A DNA stretch of 64,000 nt from Fermentimonas sp. (GCA_028709385.1 JAQVXD010000007.1:1-64000), one strand, 5' to 3'. Positions 1 to 10,300 are shown, counted from the stretch's first letter. Translations and numbers: made by a program. Notes: generated from the letters alone by a model not told the origin.

Positions 1-920
1 TTTGCTCTATCCTGAGGCTTGTACCCTGCCACTACATTTCGGATACCCATATTTTCAAAAAAATACTTTTCTCCTCTTTCAAATAATCTCTTGCCAACAA
101 TATCATACCTGCCAATGCGATGTACTGCGAAGGCCTCGGTAAGCGAGTCAGCATATTCAGAAACCTGATTAGGAGATATATTTACTTTCTGATTCTTTAA
201 AAAATCACTAATACTTTTCGATGAAAAAAGACTCCCGACATTATTTGCCAAAAAACGAATCAGCTGTTCAAGGAATGCAGTGTTTCTAATATTTTTTCTA
301 GCAACCACATCTTTAAGTACTATTGTGGAGTATACACTACTAATATACTCCATTACCACCGCTTCATTTAAAGGTAAATGTATTAAATATGGCAAACCAC
401 CAAAGTGAGTGTATTTTTCCAATGATTCATCATCATTAGGTAAACTGTGGAAATTGAGAAATTCCATATATGAGAGACTGTATATTCTGAACTCAACATA
501 TCGTCCACCAAGTTCATTAGCCAAGTCACCTGAAAACATTTCAGAATTACTGCCGGTTATATAAATATCATTATTGTCATCAAGTGCAAGTGACCTAATT
601 GCCTTTTTAAAGTCCTCAATTTCCTGAATTTCATCAATGAATATGTAATTCCTACTGTCACTAAGTAACCTTTCAGCTATATAATCATAAAGGTCCTTAT
701 ACGATATTATGGAATCAAATTTTATATCTTCTTTATTGATATAAATAATGTTGGCACCTTTTTCTTCTTTTCGTATCAAGTCGATAATTTGATAAAGAAT
801 AAAACTTTTACCAACACGCCTGTGCCCAACCATCACCTTAATTATAGGAGTTCGGATATATGGTTTAATCCGTTCAATATAGGTATCTCTATGGTGCAAT
901 ACTTTAGGTAGCTTTATCAT
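1..920 (-). CDS. AAA+ ATPase with DUF4143-like C-terminus (partial, runs off the left edge)
   Basis: Minus-strand reading from ATG at 920 gives MIKLPKVLHHRDTYIERIKPYIRTPIIKVMVGHRRVGKSFILYQIIDLIRKEEKGANIIYINKEDIKF...YIFIDEIQEI...ITGSNSEMFSGDLANELGGRY; Walker A GHRRVGKS and Walker B IFIDEIQ. Missing from the ORF track because the end lies outside the window. Confidence 0.85.
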   Translation of the reverse strand, partial: MIKLPKVLHHRDTYIERIKPYIRTPIIKVMVGHRRVGKSFILYQIIDLIRKEEKGANIIYINKEDIKFDSIISYKDLYDYIAERLLSDSRNYIFIDEIQEIEDFKKAIRSLALDDNNDIYITGSNSEMFSGDLANELGGRYVEFRIYSLSYMEFLNFHSLPNDDESLEKYTHFGGLPYLIHLPLNEAVVMEYISSVYSTIVLKDVVARKNIRNTAFLEQLIRFLANNVGSLFSSKSISDFLKNQKVNISPNQVSEYADSLTEAFAVHRIGRYDIVGKRLFERGEKYFFENMGIRNVVAGYKPQDRA

Positions 921-1041
921 TTTATTGTAGTTATGATTATAATTCTACACAAATATACTAATTATTATAAGTATATCTATAATAATCTTATTTATTTAAT
1001 ATTATTACAAGTATGATTATAATACTATTAATTTTCAGATC

Positions 1042-1083
1042 AAAAAAGAGAGTGGAATCACATTCCGATTCACTCTCTTTTTT
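1042..1083 (-). terminator. Rho-independent terminator (possibly bidirectional) downstream of the FAD/FMN oxidoreductase
   Basis: aaaaaagagagtggaatc-acattcc-gattcactctctttttt hairpin with A and T tracts. Confidence 0.75.
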
Positions 1084-1137
1084 CCTTTCAACACAATAAT
1101 TTAACTTGTATTGTTTCCCTTAAAACATAAATAGAGT

Positions 1138-3093
1138 TTAGATTTTAATAGCAATGCGTGCAGCTTCGTATATTGCTTCTAAAGCAGAACGCGCTTTCTT
1201 TGCATCACCTATTGTATAAACTTCCTTGGCAAGTGATTCCTTGTCTTCAAAGTTTTCAACTGTTTTTGAGCCTACGGCAACAATTATATTATCGTAGCCC
1301 TCAAATTTAATTGGCTCATCGTTGCAATTTGCACATAAAACTCCATCTTCGTATTTTTCTGCTCTTGTGTTTACATGCATTTCTACTCCATAATTCTTGA
1401 ATCGTTTTAGCATTGAATCTCGAACAGTCATATATAAATCTTTTCCTATTGCATCAAATTGTTCTACAATGGCTACTTTTTCGCAGTAGTCAAGTGCAAA
1501 TTCAGCTGTTTCAGCACCAACCATGCCACCGCCGATAACAAGGGCACTCTTGCCTAACTGATGTTTGCCAAGCAACACATCATTGGCCTGATAAACATTC
1601 GGCTGATCAAAACCTGGAAGATTTGGAATGCATGGAACAGCACCTGTTGCGTCGATAAAGACATCAGCTCCAAATGCTTTAACATTTTCATTTGTTGCCT
1701 TTTTATTCCATTCAAATTTCACTCCATATTTATCACACATATAAAGATAGTGCTTGATAACACGATTAATGTCCTGTTTAAATGGCGGATAGGCAGCAAT
1801 CAGGAATTGCCCACCAGCTCTATTCCTTCCGTTTGCTTCGAAAACAGTGACATCATGACCTCTTTCAGCAGCAATTTGAGCTGCGTATAGCCCGCCAATA
1901 CCGGCACCGGCAATAAGCACCTTCTTGGGTGTTTCTGCCTTTTTATATTGAATATCTTTTCTATTATTAGAGAATGGATTGAAAATACAAGAAACACCCC
2001 AGTCGCCTTCCTGGAGGGTATCATGGTCGTTAAAAGACATACACCGTTGTGTGCAACCAATACATGGAACAATTTCTTCCGGTTTTCCTTCCATAAGTTT
2101 GTTAGGATAGAACGGATCTGCAATACTTGCACGTCCCAAACACAAATAATCACATTCGCCGCGTTCCAATAAATCTTCCATTAAATAAGGAGTTGACAGG
2201 CGTCCGGCCAAACCAACAGGTATATTTACATGTTTTTTTATCTTTCTTGCACCACGCCAGTTCCAACCTTCATCAAAATCTGATGGCGGCACAATGATAT
2301 CCCATGCGGCATAAGTACCGGCAGAGACATTAATAGAGTCGGCTCCTGACTTTTCCATCATTCTTGCAAAAGCTATGGATTCACTTTCGGGTAGACCGCC
2401 GATGCGTCCCTCGATAGTATCTACTCTTACGATTATCAAGAAATCTTCACCACATTCACTTCTGATACCTTTAACAATTTCACGGTGGAAAGTGGATCTG
2501 CCGTAAAAATCACCGCCATATTTATCGATTCGCTTATTTGATCTTGGGCTTAAAAATTGAAGTCCCATATACCCGTGAGCACAGTGAAACTCAATTCCGT
2601 CAAAACCTGCTTTTTTTACTCTTACAGCAGAGTCTATGTAACTTTTAACCATCTCGTCACATTCTTCAGTTGTCATTTCATGAAGAACTTCACGATAAAC
2701 AGGAGAAGGTACCACTGATGGAGAAAACGGTGTTTCACCAATCATTGCATTTACTGTTTCTCTGCCTGCGTGATGCAACTGAACAATAGCAACGGCTCCT
2801 CCATCTTTAATTCCTTTTGCTAATTTTTTTAGCCCCGGTAAATACTCATCATCATATAGTCTGGGTTGTCCCGGCATACCCATACCCCTATGATCAATTG
2901 CGGCAATTTCAGTGATAACCATTGAAAAGCCGCCCTCAGCCCGGTGTTGGTAGTAGTCAACAGCCAGTTGGCCGATAGTTCCGTCTTCTTCACACATAGC
3001 AGAATCCATCGCCGGCATAACCAGGCGATTTTTCAGTTTAGTTTTTCCAATGTTGAGTGGAGACAGAATGTTCTTAAATTGCTTTTTCATCAT
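1138..3093 (-). CDS. NADH:flavin oxidoreductase / 2,4-dienoyl-CoA reductase-like (Old Yellow Enzyme TIM barrel plus FAD/NAD domain)
   Basis: LSPLNIGKTKLKNRLVMPAM N-terminus, CIGCTQRC Fe-S motif, GAGIGGLYAAQIAAERGHDVTVFE FAD/NAD-binding motif. Confidence 0.9.
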   Translation of the reverse strand: MMKKQFKNILSPLNIGKTKLKNRLVMPAMDSAMCEEDGTIGQLAVDYYQHRAEGGFSMVITEIAAIDHRGMGMPGQPRLYDDEYLPGLKKLAKGIKDGGAVAIVQLHHAGRETVNAMIGETPFSPSVVPSPVYREVLHEMTTEECDEMVKSYIDSAVRVKKAGFDGIEFHCAHGYMGLQFLSPRSNKRIDKYGGDFYGRSTFHREIVKGIRSECGEDFLIIVRVDTIEGRIGGLPESESIAFARMMEKSGADSINVSAGTYAAWDIIVPPSDFDEGWNWRGARKIKKHVNIPVGLAGRLSTPYLMEDLLERGECDYLCLGRASIADPFYPNKLMEGKPEEIVPCIGCTQRCMSFNDHDTLQEGDWGVSCIFNPFSNNRKDIQYKKAETPKKVLIAGAGIGGLYAAQIAAERGHDVTVFEANGRNRAGGQFLIAAYPPFKQDINRVIKHYLYMCDKYGVKFEWNKKATNENVKAFGADVFIDATGAVPCIPNLPGFDQPNVYQANDVLLGKHQLGKSALVIGGGMVGAETAEFALDYCEKVAIVEQFDAIGKDLYMTVRDSMLKRFKNYGVEMHVNTRAEKYEDGVLCANCNDEPIKFEGYDNIIVAVGSKTVENFEDKESLAKEVYTIGDAKKARSALEAIYEAARIAIKI

Positions 3094-3272
3094 GTAAACG
3101 TGTTAAAATTTGAATCTTATTTATTAATATGCTAAGTAGATATTTGATAGTCTATCTACGAATTTATTTTAAATCCTATTAGTATTAGAATCGATGTTCC
3201 AATAGTAAATTAAAAAATGCCACTAAATGTTATATTTGCTCTGCAAGATAATAATTTTAATGGAAATTTTAC

Positions 3273-3385
3273 TTCAATATTGAATTTATTGTTGATGCTT
3301 TCTACAAAAAAACCTGACAATTGAGCGTGTCAGAGTACTATCTTCGATTAGTAAAGAATTTGTCTAAGAAAGGGGAGTAGTTTAA
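3273..3385. repeat. Left copy of a ~113 bp imperfect direct repeat flanking the IS; its distal end is the IS left end in inverse orientation
   Basis: ttcaatattgaatttattgttgatgctttc...gattagtaaagaatttgtctaagaaaggggagtagttt, recurring at 4529-4641. Confidence 0.8.
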
Positions 3386-3425
3386 AATTAAACTACTCCC
3401 CTTTCTTAGACAAATTCTTTACTAA
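3348..3425. repeat. Perfect 38+38 bp inverted repeat with a 2 nt loop
   Basis: ttagtaaagaatttgtctaagaaaggggagtagtttaa-aa-ttaaactactcccctttcttagacaaattctttactaa, checked base by base. Confidence 0.95.
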
Positions 3426-3433
3426 CTTAAGTT

Positions 3434-3471
3434 AGTTCCTTGATTCGCCCAATTGGGCGAATCAAGGAACT
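3434..3471 (-). terminator. Perfect 38 bp palindrome overlapping the OrfB stop codon; probable IS-internal terminator
   Basis: agttccttgattcgcccaattgggcgaatcaaggaact; the restored OrfB frame stops at 3470-3472. Confidence 0.6.
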
Positions 3472-4169
3472 ACGCTGCCAAAAGATACATCTGCTCCGGT
3501 TTTTTATATTCCAGAGATTGATGCGGTCTTTCTGCATTATAAAATTTAATGTAATCCTTTATTTTGTGATATAACTCCAAACCATTTGTTGAAGGTTCAA
3601 GATATATTTTCTCATATTTTTATATTACGCCAAAACCTCTCTATAAATATATTGTCGATTGCATGACCTTTACCATCCATACTCAACTGTAAGCCTTCGT
3701 ATGAGGCTATAAATTCCGTGAAAACGGGACTTGTAAACTGACTCCCTTGATCAGTATTTATTATTTCTGGTGCACCATAACGATTTATGTCTGTTTCAAG
3801 GCATTCACGACACCATTCCGAGGTCATAGTGTTGGACAGTGACCACGACACTATATAACGGCTGTAAACATCAATAATAGCCACAAGATACATATGACCT
3901 ACATCAATGGGAGCGTAGGTTATATCCATTGCCCAAACCTGATTGGGACGGGTCACTTTTAAACCGCGCAGCAGATAAGGATAAATGGTATGACCATTGC
4001 CTTTATGCGGTTTGCTAGTATTTGGCCGAGGTCCCATGGCGTGCAGATCCATCTGTCGGTATAACCGGCGAATACACTTTGGATTTATTTCATGTCCAAG
4101 ACCTCGTAAATGAGCTGTCGTTCTTGGAACTCCGTAAAAAGGGGTCATTGTCTTGTCTACTTTTTTCAT
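3470..4169 (-). pseudogene. IS3-family OrfB transposase (DDE integrase core), frameshifted and apparently N-terminally deleted
   Basis: PFYGVPRTTAHLR...NQVWAMDITYAPIDVGHMYLVAIIDVYSRYIVSW...ERFWRNIKI* then, in the next frame, KYEKIYLEPSTNGLELYHKIKDYIKFYNAERPHQSLEYKKPEQMYLLAA*. Confidence 0.85.
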
Positions 4170-4183
4170 TAGTTCGGATTTGG

Positions 4184-4459
4184 CTATTTCCCCAATACTT
4201 TTTTTAAGAAGTCGTTCTCCTGTTGAAGTTGACCAACTTTCTTAAAAAGAGCATCTTTTTCTTTATCATCCTCAGTTTTTGATACTCCCTTTTCAAAAAC
4301 AGTACTGGCTCCGGATAAAAATTGACTCTTCCAGGTAGATATCTGACTCGGGTGAATATCGTACTTACGACCGATTTCCTGAACAGTCTCTCTTTCCTGT
4401 AATACTTCCAAGACAACTTTGGTCTTGAATCCTGAACTGTGAGTTTTTCTTTTCTTCAT
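4184..4459 (-). CDS. IS3-family transposase OrfA (helix-turn-helix)
   Basis: MKKRKTHSSGFKTKVVLEVLQERETVQEIGRKYDIHPSQISTWKSQFL...ENDFLKKVLGK. Confidence 0.85.
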   Translation of the reverse strand: MKKRKTHSSGFKTKVVLEVLQERETVQEIGRKYDIHPSQISTWKSQFLSGASTVFEKGVSKTEDDKEKDALFKKVGQLQQENDFLKKVLGK

Positions 4460-4528
4460 AACAACAAATTTAATTATTTAATTCTAATTATTATTGTTGT
4501 CTAAGATTTGGGGGTAATTATATATTGT

Positions 4529-4641
4529 TTCAATATTGAATTTATTGTTGATGCTTTCCACAAAAATAAACAAACATTTGAACGAGTCAGGGAACTAACT
4601 TTGATTAGTAAAGAATTTGTCTAAGAAAGGGGGAGTAGTTT
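4529..4641. repeat. Right copy of the imperfect direct repeat flanking the IS
   Basis: ttcaatattgaatttattgttgatgctttc...gattagtaaagaatttgtctaagaaagggggagtagttta; compare 3273-3385. Confidence 0.8.
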
Positions 4642-4839
4642 ATATGATTTCATATGTCATTTGATGTATGAACAAAATTGAGTGTTAATAATAGAGTTTA
4701 AACATACAACCTCTCAATATTACAGACTCTTTTATCTAACTTTAATTATATAATAATAATTTCTCCAGAATGCTTCCTTTCACCCTGGAATTACCAACTT
4801 ATTTAAGATAAAAAGTTAAAACTCCATTCCCATTATTTA

Positions 4840-5187
4840 CTATTTAGTTCTTGTAAAACTATATGTATCACTATAAGGGTCAGTAAGGGTCAAAATATTT
4901 CCATTAACTTGAAAGGTAAAAGTTTCTCCCTCAGAGGTCAGAGTACCCGTCTTTAAGGCTGAATTATATGTATAATTAAAAGCAATGGTAACAGAACTAA
5001 TAGTAAAAGTTGCTTGATTATCAGTTAAAACCTTAACAATAACAACATTGTTTTCAAAATAATCAGGCATTGTTCCAACCCATTCAGTACCTTTCAGTGA
5101 TTTTAATTCGTCAGTTTGCTTAGTTTCGTCTTTCTCGCATCCAACAAAAGTTAACGCAATTGCTAATACAATTAAAATGTTTTTCAT
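4840..5187 (-). CDS. Small lipoprotein of unknown function
   Basis: MKNILIVLAIALTFVGCEKDE lipobox; 115 aa. Confidence 0.7.
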   Translation of the reverse strand: MKNILIVLAIALTFVGCEKDETKQTDELKSLKGTEWVGTMPDYFENNVVIVKVLTDNQATFTISSVTIAFNYTYNSALKTGTLTSEGETFTFQVNGNILTLTDPYSDTYSFTRTK

Positions 5188-5471
5188 ATGTTATTTTTTA
5201 GAAATTAGTTAGACATCAAATATATAACATAATTTTGACAATTATTTCATTATATAGAATAAATAGCACAGACACATGAACATTTCACATTTAAAGGAAT
5301 ATCTATTGATGGCACATTAAATTAATATGTTTCAAAAATTACCAAGTTGCAGTTGCAACTCTTAAATATCAGGATTTAGTAAATAGAATCAATGTTATTT
5401 TCCTATAAAGAGAAATAAGCTCCTCACTATTAGATAATTGTACGATAAAGAGCTATAAATGATTTATAATT

Positions 5472-5694
5472 CTAAATATTTTTCATAAGCGTTTTCAACT
5501 TATCTTTGATCTTCTCCTTTTCCCTACTCCCGGTGGTGCTTAATCTAAGCAAATTAATATTGTTCATGGCAAGCACCTTGGCTTTAATAGTGTCGCGTTC
5601 TCTTTTCAATAGACTTCATCCTATCAGAACTTTCACGAAACTCTCCTGTTTTGTTATCGAAAAGTAATATGATATTGGGTTTGAAGTTTGGCAT
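5472..5694 (-). pseudogene. Frameshifted small ORF, function unknown
   Basis: MPNFKPNIILLFDNKTGEFRESSDRMKS in one frame continues as LLKRERDTIKAKVLAMNNINLLRLSTTGSREKEKIKDKLKTLMKNI* in another. Confidence 0.45.
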
Positions 5695-5910
5695 TAAATA
5701 TATTTTCCCACTTTGTTTATTTTGAGTTACAACAAAAATAGTCAAAAAAGGTCAGGTTTTATATAAGAAGTTCAATAAACAAACTGTAACTTATATACCT
5801 CTCCCCATCTTAACTTTATCGTAACACCCCCACCCCAACAAATCCCCCACCAAAACCGTTATACATTTATTCCAAATAAATTAAAAAAATGTAAATAATC
5901 GGTTAACATT

Positions 5911-6879
5911 ATGATGAAAGCAGCTGTGTATGAAAAGTATGGACCGCCTGAAGTTGTCCGTGTGAAAGAGATACCTATACCTAAACCTAAAGGAAATGAG
6001 CTTCTGGTTAGAGTTTATGCTTCAACGGTTAACAGAACTGATTGCGGTTTTCGCAGTGCTGAGTATTTTATTTCGAGGTTTTTTAGCGGACTTTTCAAAC
6101 CAAAGTTTTCGGTGCTGGGATGTGAATTTGCGGGTGTTGTAGAGGAAACAGGACAGGAGGTTACTAAATTCAAAAAGGGTGACAGGGTTTTTGGTTTCAA
6201 CGACGAGACTTTCGGTGGTCATGCCGAATATCTGGTGATTGGTGAAAACAAGGCAGTGGCAACTATCCCCGACGGTTTATCTTTTGAGGATGCTGCTCCC
6301 ATAACCGAAGGATCGCATTATGCTCTTGAGAGCATCAGGGCTGCAAAAGTTAAAGCAGGCGATAAGGTTATGGTTTATGGTGCTACAGGTGCAATTGGCT
6401 CTGCTGCCGTGCAGATATTAAAGCATATGGGTACGCACGTTACTGCGGTAGTAAACACAAAGAATGTTGAACTGATAAAGTCCCTCGGTATAGATGTGGT
6501 TATTGATTATCAAACGGAGGATTTTACAAAAACTGAAGGTGGGTTTTCTTTCATCCTTGATGCTGTCGGGAAAAGTTCTTTTAAGGAGTGCAAACCACTG
6601 CTAACGGAAAAAGGTATTTATGTTTCAACTGAACTTGGCAAGAATTGTGAGAATATCTGGTTAGCTCTCACTACTCCGCTTTCGGGAGGCAAAAAGGTTG
6701 TTTTCGCAATCCCGGGTATCACTCAGGAAGATGTTTTGTTCCTTAAATCGCTTGTTGAATCGGGGGAATTTAAGCCGATTATTGAAAGGCATTACAACCT
6801 TGATGATATTGTTGAAGCTTACGAGTATGTGGAAACGGGACAAAAAACAGGGAATGTTATTATAAAAATAGTATCCTGA
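5911..6879 (+). CDS. NAD(P)-dependent alcohol dehydrogenase / quinone oxidoreductase (MDR superfamily)
   Basis: MKAAVYEKYGPPEVVRVKEIPIPKPKGNELLVRV; VMVYGATGAIGSAAVQILKHMG nucleotide-binding motif. Confidence 0.9.
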   Translation: MMKAAVYEKYGPPEVVRVKEIPIPKPKGNELLVRVYASTVNRTDCGFRSAEYFISRFFSGLFKPKFSVLGCEFAGVVEETGQEVTKFKKGDRVFGFNDETFGGHAEYLVIGENKAVATIPDGLSFEDAAPITEGSHYALESIRAAKVKAGDKVMVYGATGAIGSAAVQILKHMGTHVTAVVNTKNVELIKSLGIDVVIDYQTEDFTKTEGGFSFILDAVGKSSFKECKPLLTEKGIYVSTELGKNCENIWLALTTPLSGGKKVVFAIPGITQEDVLFLKSLVESGEFKPIIERHYNLDDIVEAYEYVETGQKTGNVIIKIVS

Positions 6880-7002
6880 ATTAAGTTGTACTTTGGCCAT
6901 ACCTGGTTCGTACCTGGTTCGTATCAACTCCGTTGTCTCCTCATATTTATATAAGCTATGTTAGGAGTTGGTATGGACTTGGTACAAGCATTGTACAGCC
7001 AA

Positions 7003-7033
7003 AAAAGGGTGCAACCCTAAAGCTGCACCCCTT
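7003..7033 (-). terminator. Terminator at the 3' end of the RND operon
   Basis: aaagggtgca-accctaaagc-tgcacccctt hairpin followed on the minus strand by cccttttttggc. Confidence 0.6.
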
Positions 7034-7061
7034 CAAAATTTATAATCAAATCAAAATTGAA

Positions 7062-7355
7062 TCAAATCATATCTTCAATATTCCAGACGAATGCCCGCAA
7101 TCCGAGGTTGGAAGATTCGTTGTCGAGATCTTTAAGATACTTCATCAAAATCGGTACTCTGTCATCCTCAACGATGGTAAGGATGGCATTGTTAACAGAT
7201 GGCCATGCATGCGACCCGTAATGGGGATAGCCATCTTTGCTGCCTCTGCCGTAAACCTCTTTCCAGGAAGTAAATCCTCGTATATTTAATGAACTCAGGT
7301 CGGTCACAATCTGATCATAATGCGCCTGGTCTAATAAAATCATTACTGCTTTCAT
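7062..7355 (-). CDS. PII-like protein (PII-NG-type) at the end of the RND operon
   Basis: MKAVMILLDQAHYDQIVTDLSSLNIRGFTSWKEVYGRGSKDGYPHYGSHAWPSVNNAILTIVEDDRVPILMKYLKDL; resembles the PII fold with a GRG motif; 97 aa. Confidence 0.65.
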   Translation of the reverse strand: MKAVMILLDQAHYDQIVTDLSSLNIRGFTSWKEVYGRGSKDGYPHYGSHAWPSVNNAILTIVEDDRVPILMKYLKDLDNESSNLGLRAFVWNIEDMI

Positions 7356-7383
7356 AATTCTCTTTTTTCTACTTTACTGCCTA

Positions 7384-10300
7384 TTAATTACCGTTAACCA
7401 CAACTACTTCGCGGTGTTTTTTACGTTTGCGGCGAACTCCGTATCCTGCCATCATTGAATAGAGTGCAGGGATAAGTATAAGTGTGATGATCGTGGAGAA
7501 TGTCATACCTCCGATAATCGCAATACCTAATGAACGCCACATTTCAGAGCCCTGTCCTGTTCCTATTGCAAGAGGAATCATACCAAGAATGGTGGTAAGT
7601 GTGGTCATCAATACAGGCCTCAACCTTGAACGTCCGCCGTGAACTACGGCTGTGATAATTGACATGCCTCTCTCACGGTTAAGGTTGATATAGTCGATAA
7701 GTACAATCGCATTCTTAACAACCATACCCACAAGCATAATCAATCCAACATAACCCATTATACCGAGCGGTTCACCTGTTATTGCAAGCATTAACAAACC
7801 TCCGGTAAAGGCAAACGGAATAGTGAGGATAATCATAAACGGATAGGTTAGCGACTCGAACTGAGATGCAAGTACAATATAAACAAGTATCGAAACTATG
7901 AGCAGAAGTAATGCTAACTCGGAGAAAGCCTCTTGCTGATCTTCCAATGTACCGGCCATTTCAATTTGAACTCCGGTTGGTACCTCTGTTTGTACCAGAA
8001 TAGCATTAACATCTTCCACAACTTCACTAAGTGCTCTGCCGTAGATGGTACCTGTTACAATAACTATACGCTCGCGGTCTTGTCTGTCAATCTGTGGTAG
8101 TGAGGATGTTTCAACAACTGTACCCAGATCTCGCACTCTGACGCCTGCACCCATTGGATTATAGATTAGAATGTTTTCTATATCCTCAATAGATTGACGA
8201 TATTGCTCTTCAAAACGAACACGAATGTTGTACTCCTCGCCATCTTCACGGTAGCGTGACATTACCAGACCGTTGATTCTGTTACGAACAGCGTTTGCTG
8301 CAGTGGCCATATTCAGACCGTTAAGAGAGAGCTTTTCGCGGTCGAACTGAATCTGGTACTCCATCCTGTAATCCTTACGCGAAACAACAATATCTCTCAA
8401 ACCTTCAACATCAGCTAATTTCGTGCTCAAATCTGCAGCAATTGCATCTGTTACTGCAAGATCATATCCATAAATTTCAACTTCTACATTATTACCTCCT
8501 GCCATTCCCATGTTACCGCCACCGGGCATAACCTGATATCGGTGCAGTTCAGGCATTTTGGCAAGATCCTGACGAATTTCTTCTGATATATCATATATGG
8601 TCTTGTCTCTGTTCTTTGCCTCGGTAAGACGCATTGTATAGGTCATAATATTTGAAGCATTATCCTGCATGGCTGCCCAGGTGTCGTCTTCGCCGGCCAT
8701 ACCTACAGAGAAGGATATAATCTCTATTTCAGGATATTTATCCTTCATACCTTGTGCAATAGTGTGTCCGACATCGCGTGCAACTTCCATACGTGTGCCT
8801 GTAGGCATCTCAACTGTCAGGGCAATGTTGTTATTATCAGACTCAGGCATAAACGCTGTTTTCAAAGTAATTGAACTGATAATAACACTGATAACAAAAA
8901 GTATAATCACACCGAACACGGTTGTTTTTCTTCTCCTTGCAACCCAGTTTACCAACCTGCCATAACCATGATCGAGTTTATCCAGCATCGGCAATATGTT
9001 TTTCTTATACCATCTGTCGAAGTTATTCACCTTTGTCTCCTTGCTGGAGCGCATCATATGGGCACTCATCATTGGAGTAAGCGTAAGAGAAATAACTAAT
9101 GACAGTGAGATAATAATTGTTACCATCCATCCGAGCTGTTTAAACATAACTCCTGCAAAACCACCTACCATTGTCATGGGCAGGAATACTGCAACAATTG
9201 TAAGTGTTGATGCAATTACAGAAAGGGAGACCTCCTCGGTACCATATACAGCTGCCTGTTTGGGACGACTGCCGCGTTCGATATGTGAAGTAATATTCTC
9301 AAGCACCACGATGGCGTCGTCTACCACCATACCTATGGTTATGGAGAGTGCCGACAGTGAGATAATATTGATTGTATTACCTGTCAGATAGAGGTATATA
9401 AATGATCCGATAAGCGAAATAGGTATTGTTACCATAACAATTATGGTTGCACGCCATCTTCCAAGGAAAAACAGAACTATAACACCCACAATAAATAACG
9501 CTATCAGGATTGTCTCAAGTAAGCTGTTAATGGATGTTTTAATATAGTCTGAAGTATCCATCACTGTTTCTATATGGATATCAGGCGGAAGTGTTTCCTG
9601 CAATTCGGGCAACGCTGCCTTTACTGCATCAGCAATAGCTACAGTGTTGGCACCCGACTGCTTTTGAACAACAATACTTGCACTTCGTCTGCCGTTAGTG
9701 TAGTTTTCCTGGACACGCGACTGAAGTGTATCGCTGACAGTTGCAACATCACTTAGGTAAACAGGGCGCCCCATACTGTTTCCGACAACAATATTATTGA
9801 GGTCTCTGCTGTTTTTAAACTCACCTTCAAGGCGCAGCATATAGGTTTGTGATCCTATATCGAAATTACCTGCAGGCACGTTGAGGTTCTCTGATGCAAT
9901 GACCTGTGCTATCTGTTCGAGCGACATATTATATGCCTCGAGCTTTGCAGGTACTACATTCACCTGTACCTCACGCTGCGGGGCTCCGCCAACTGATACT
10001 GTTCCAACACCTGAAATACGATTCAGAGGGTTGGCAACCTGCTCATCCAGAATCTTATATAATGCTCCCGCGCTCTCCTCAGCTGTGGCAGAGAGAACAA
10101 CAACCGGGATCATGTCTGAACTGAATTTAAGAATCATTGGATCTTCAGTGCCATCAGGAAGGAACCCGGCTACAAGAGCCACCTTGTCTCTCACATCATT
10201 CATCACGGCATCCATATCGGTGCCGAAATCAAACTCGAGCATTATCATTGACATCCCGTCTCTGGATTGAGATGTAATCTCTTTTAACTTTTCGGTGGTA

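Larger units (their letters stand above)
3394..4516 (-). mobile_element. Degenerate IS3-family insertion sequence
   Basis: OrfA/OrfB-type transposase remnants between imperfect terminal repeats tactcccctttcttagacaa (3394-3413) and the inverse of ttgtctaagatttgggggta (4497-4516), 16/20 matches. No clear target duplication seen. Confidence 0.8.

Noticed and set aside
1-920. AAA ATPase as part of a defence or toxin-antitoxin system
   Set aside because: DUF4143-type ATPases are common solitary genes, the gene is truncated by the window, and no partner gene is visible.
8669-10270. Plus-strand ORFs antisense to the RND permease (8669, 8996, 9574, 9881, 9906)
   Set aside because: Shadow ORFs of a conserved coding gene; no protein family resemblance.
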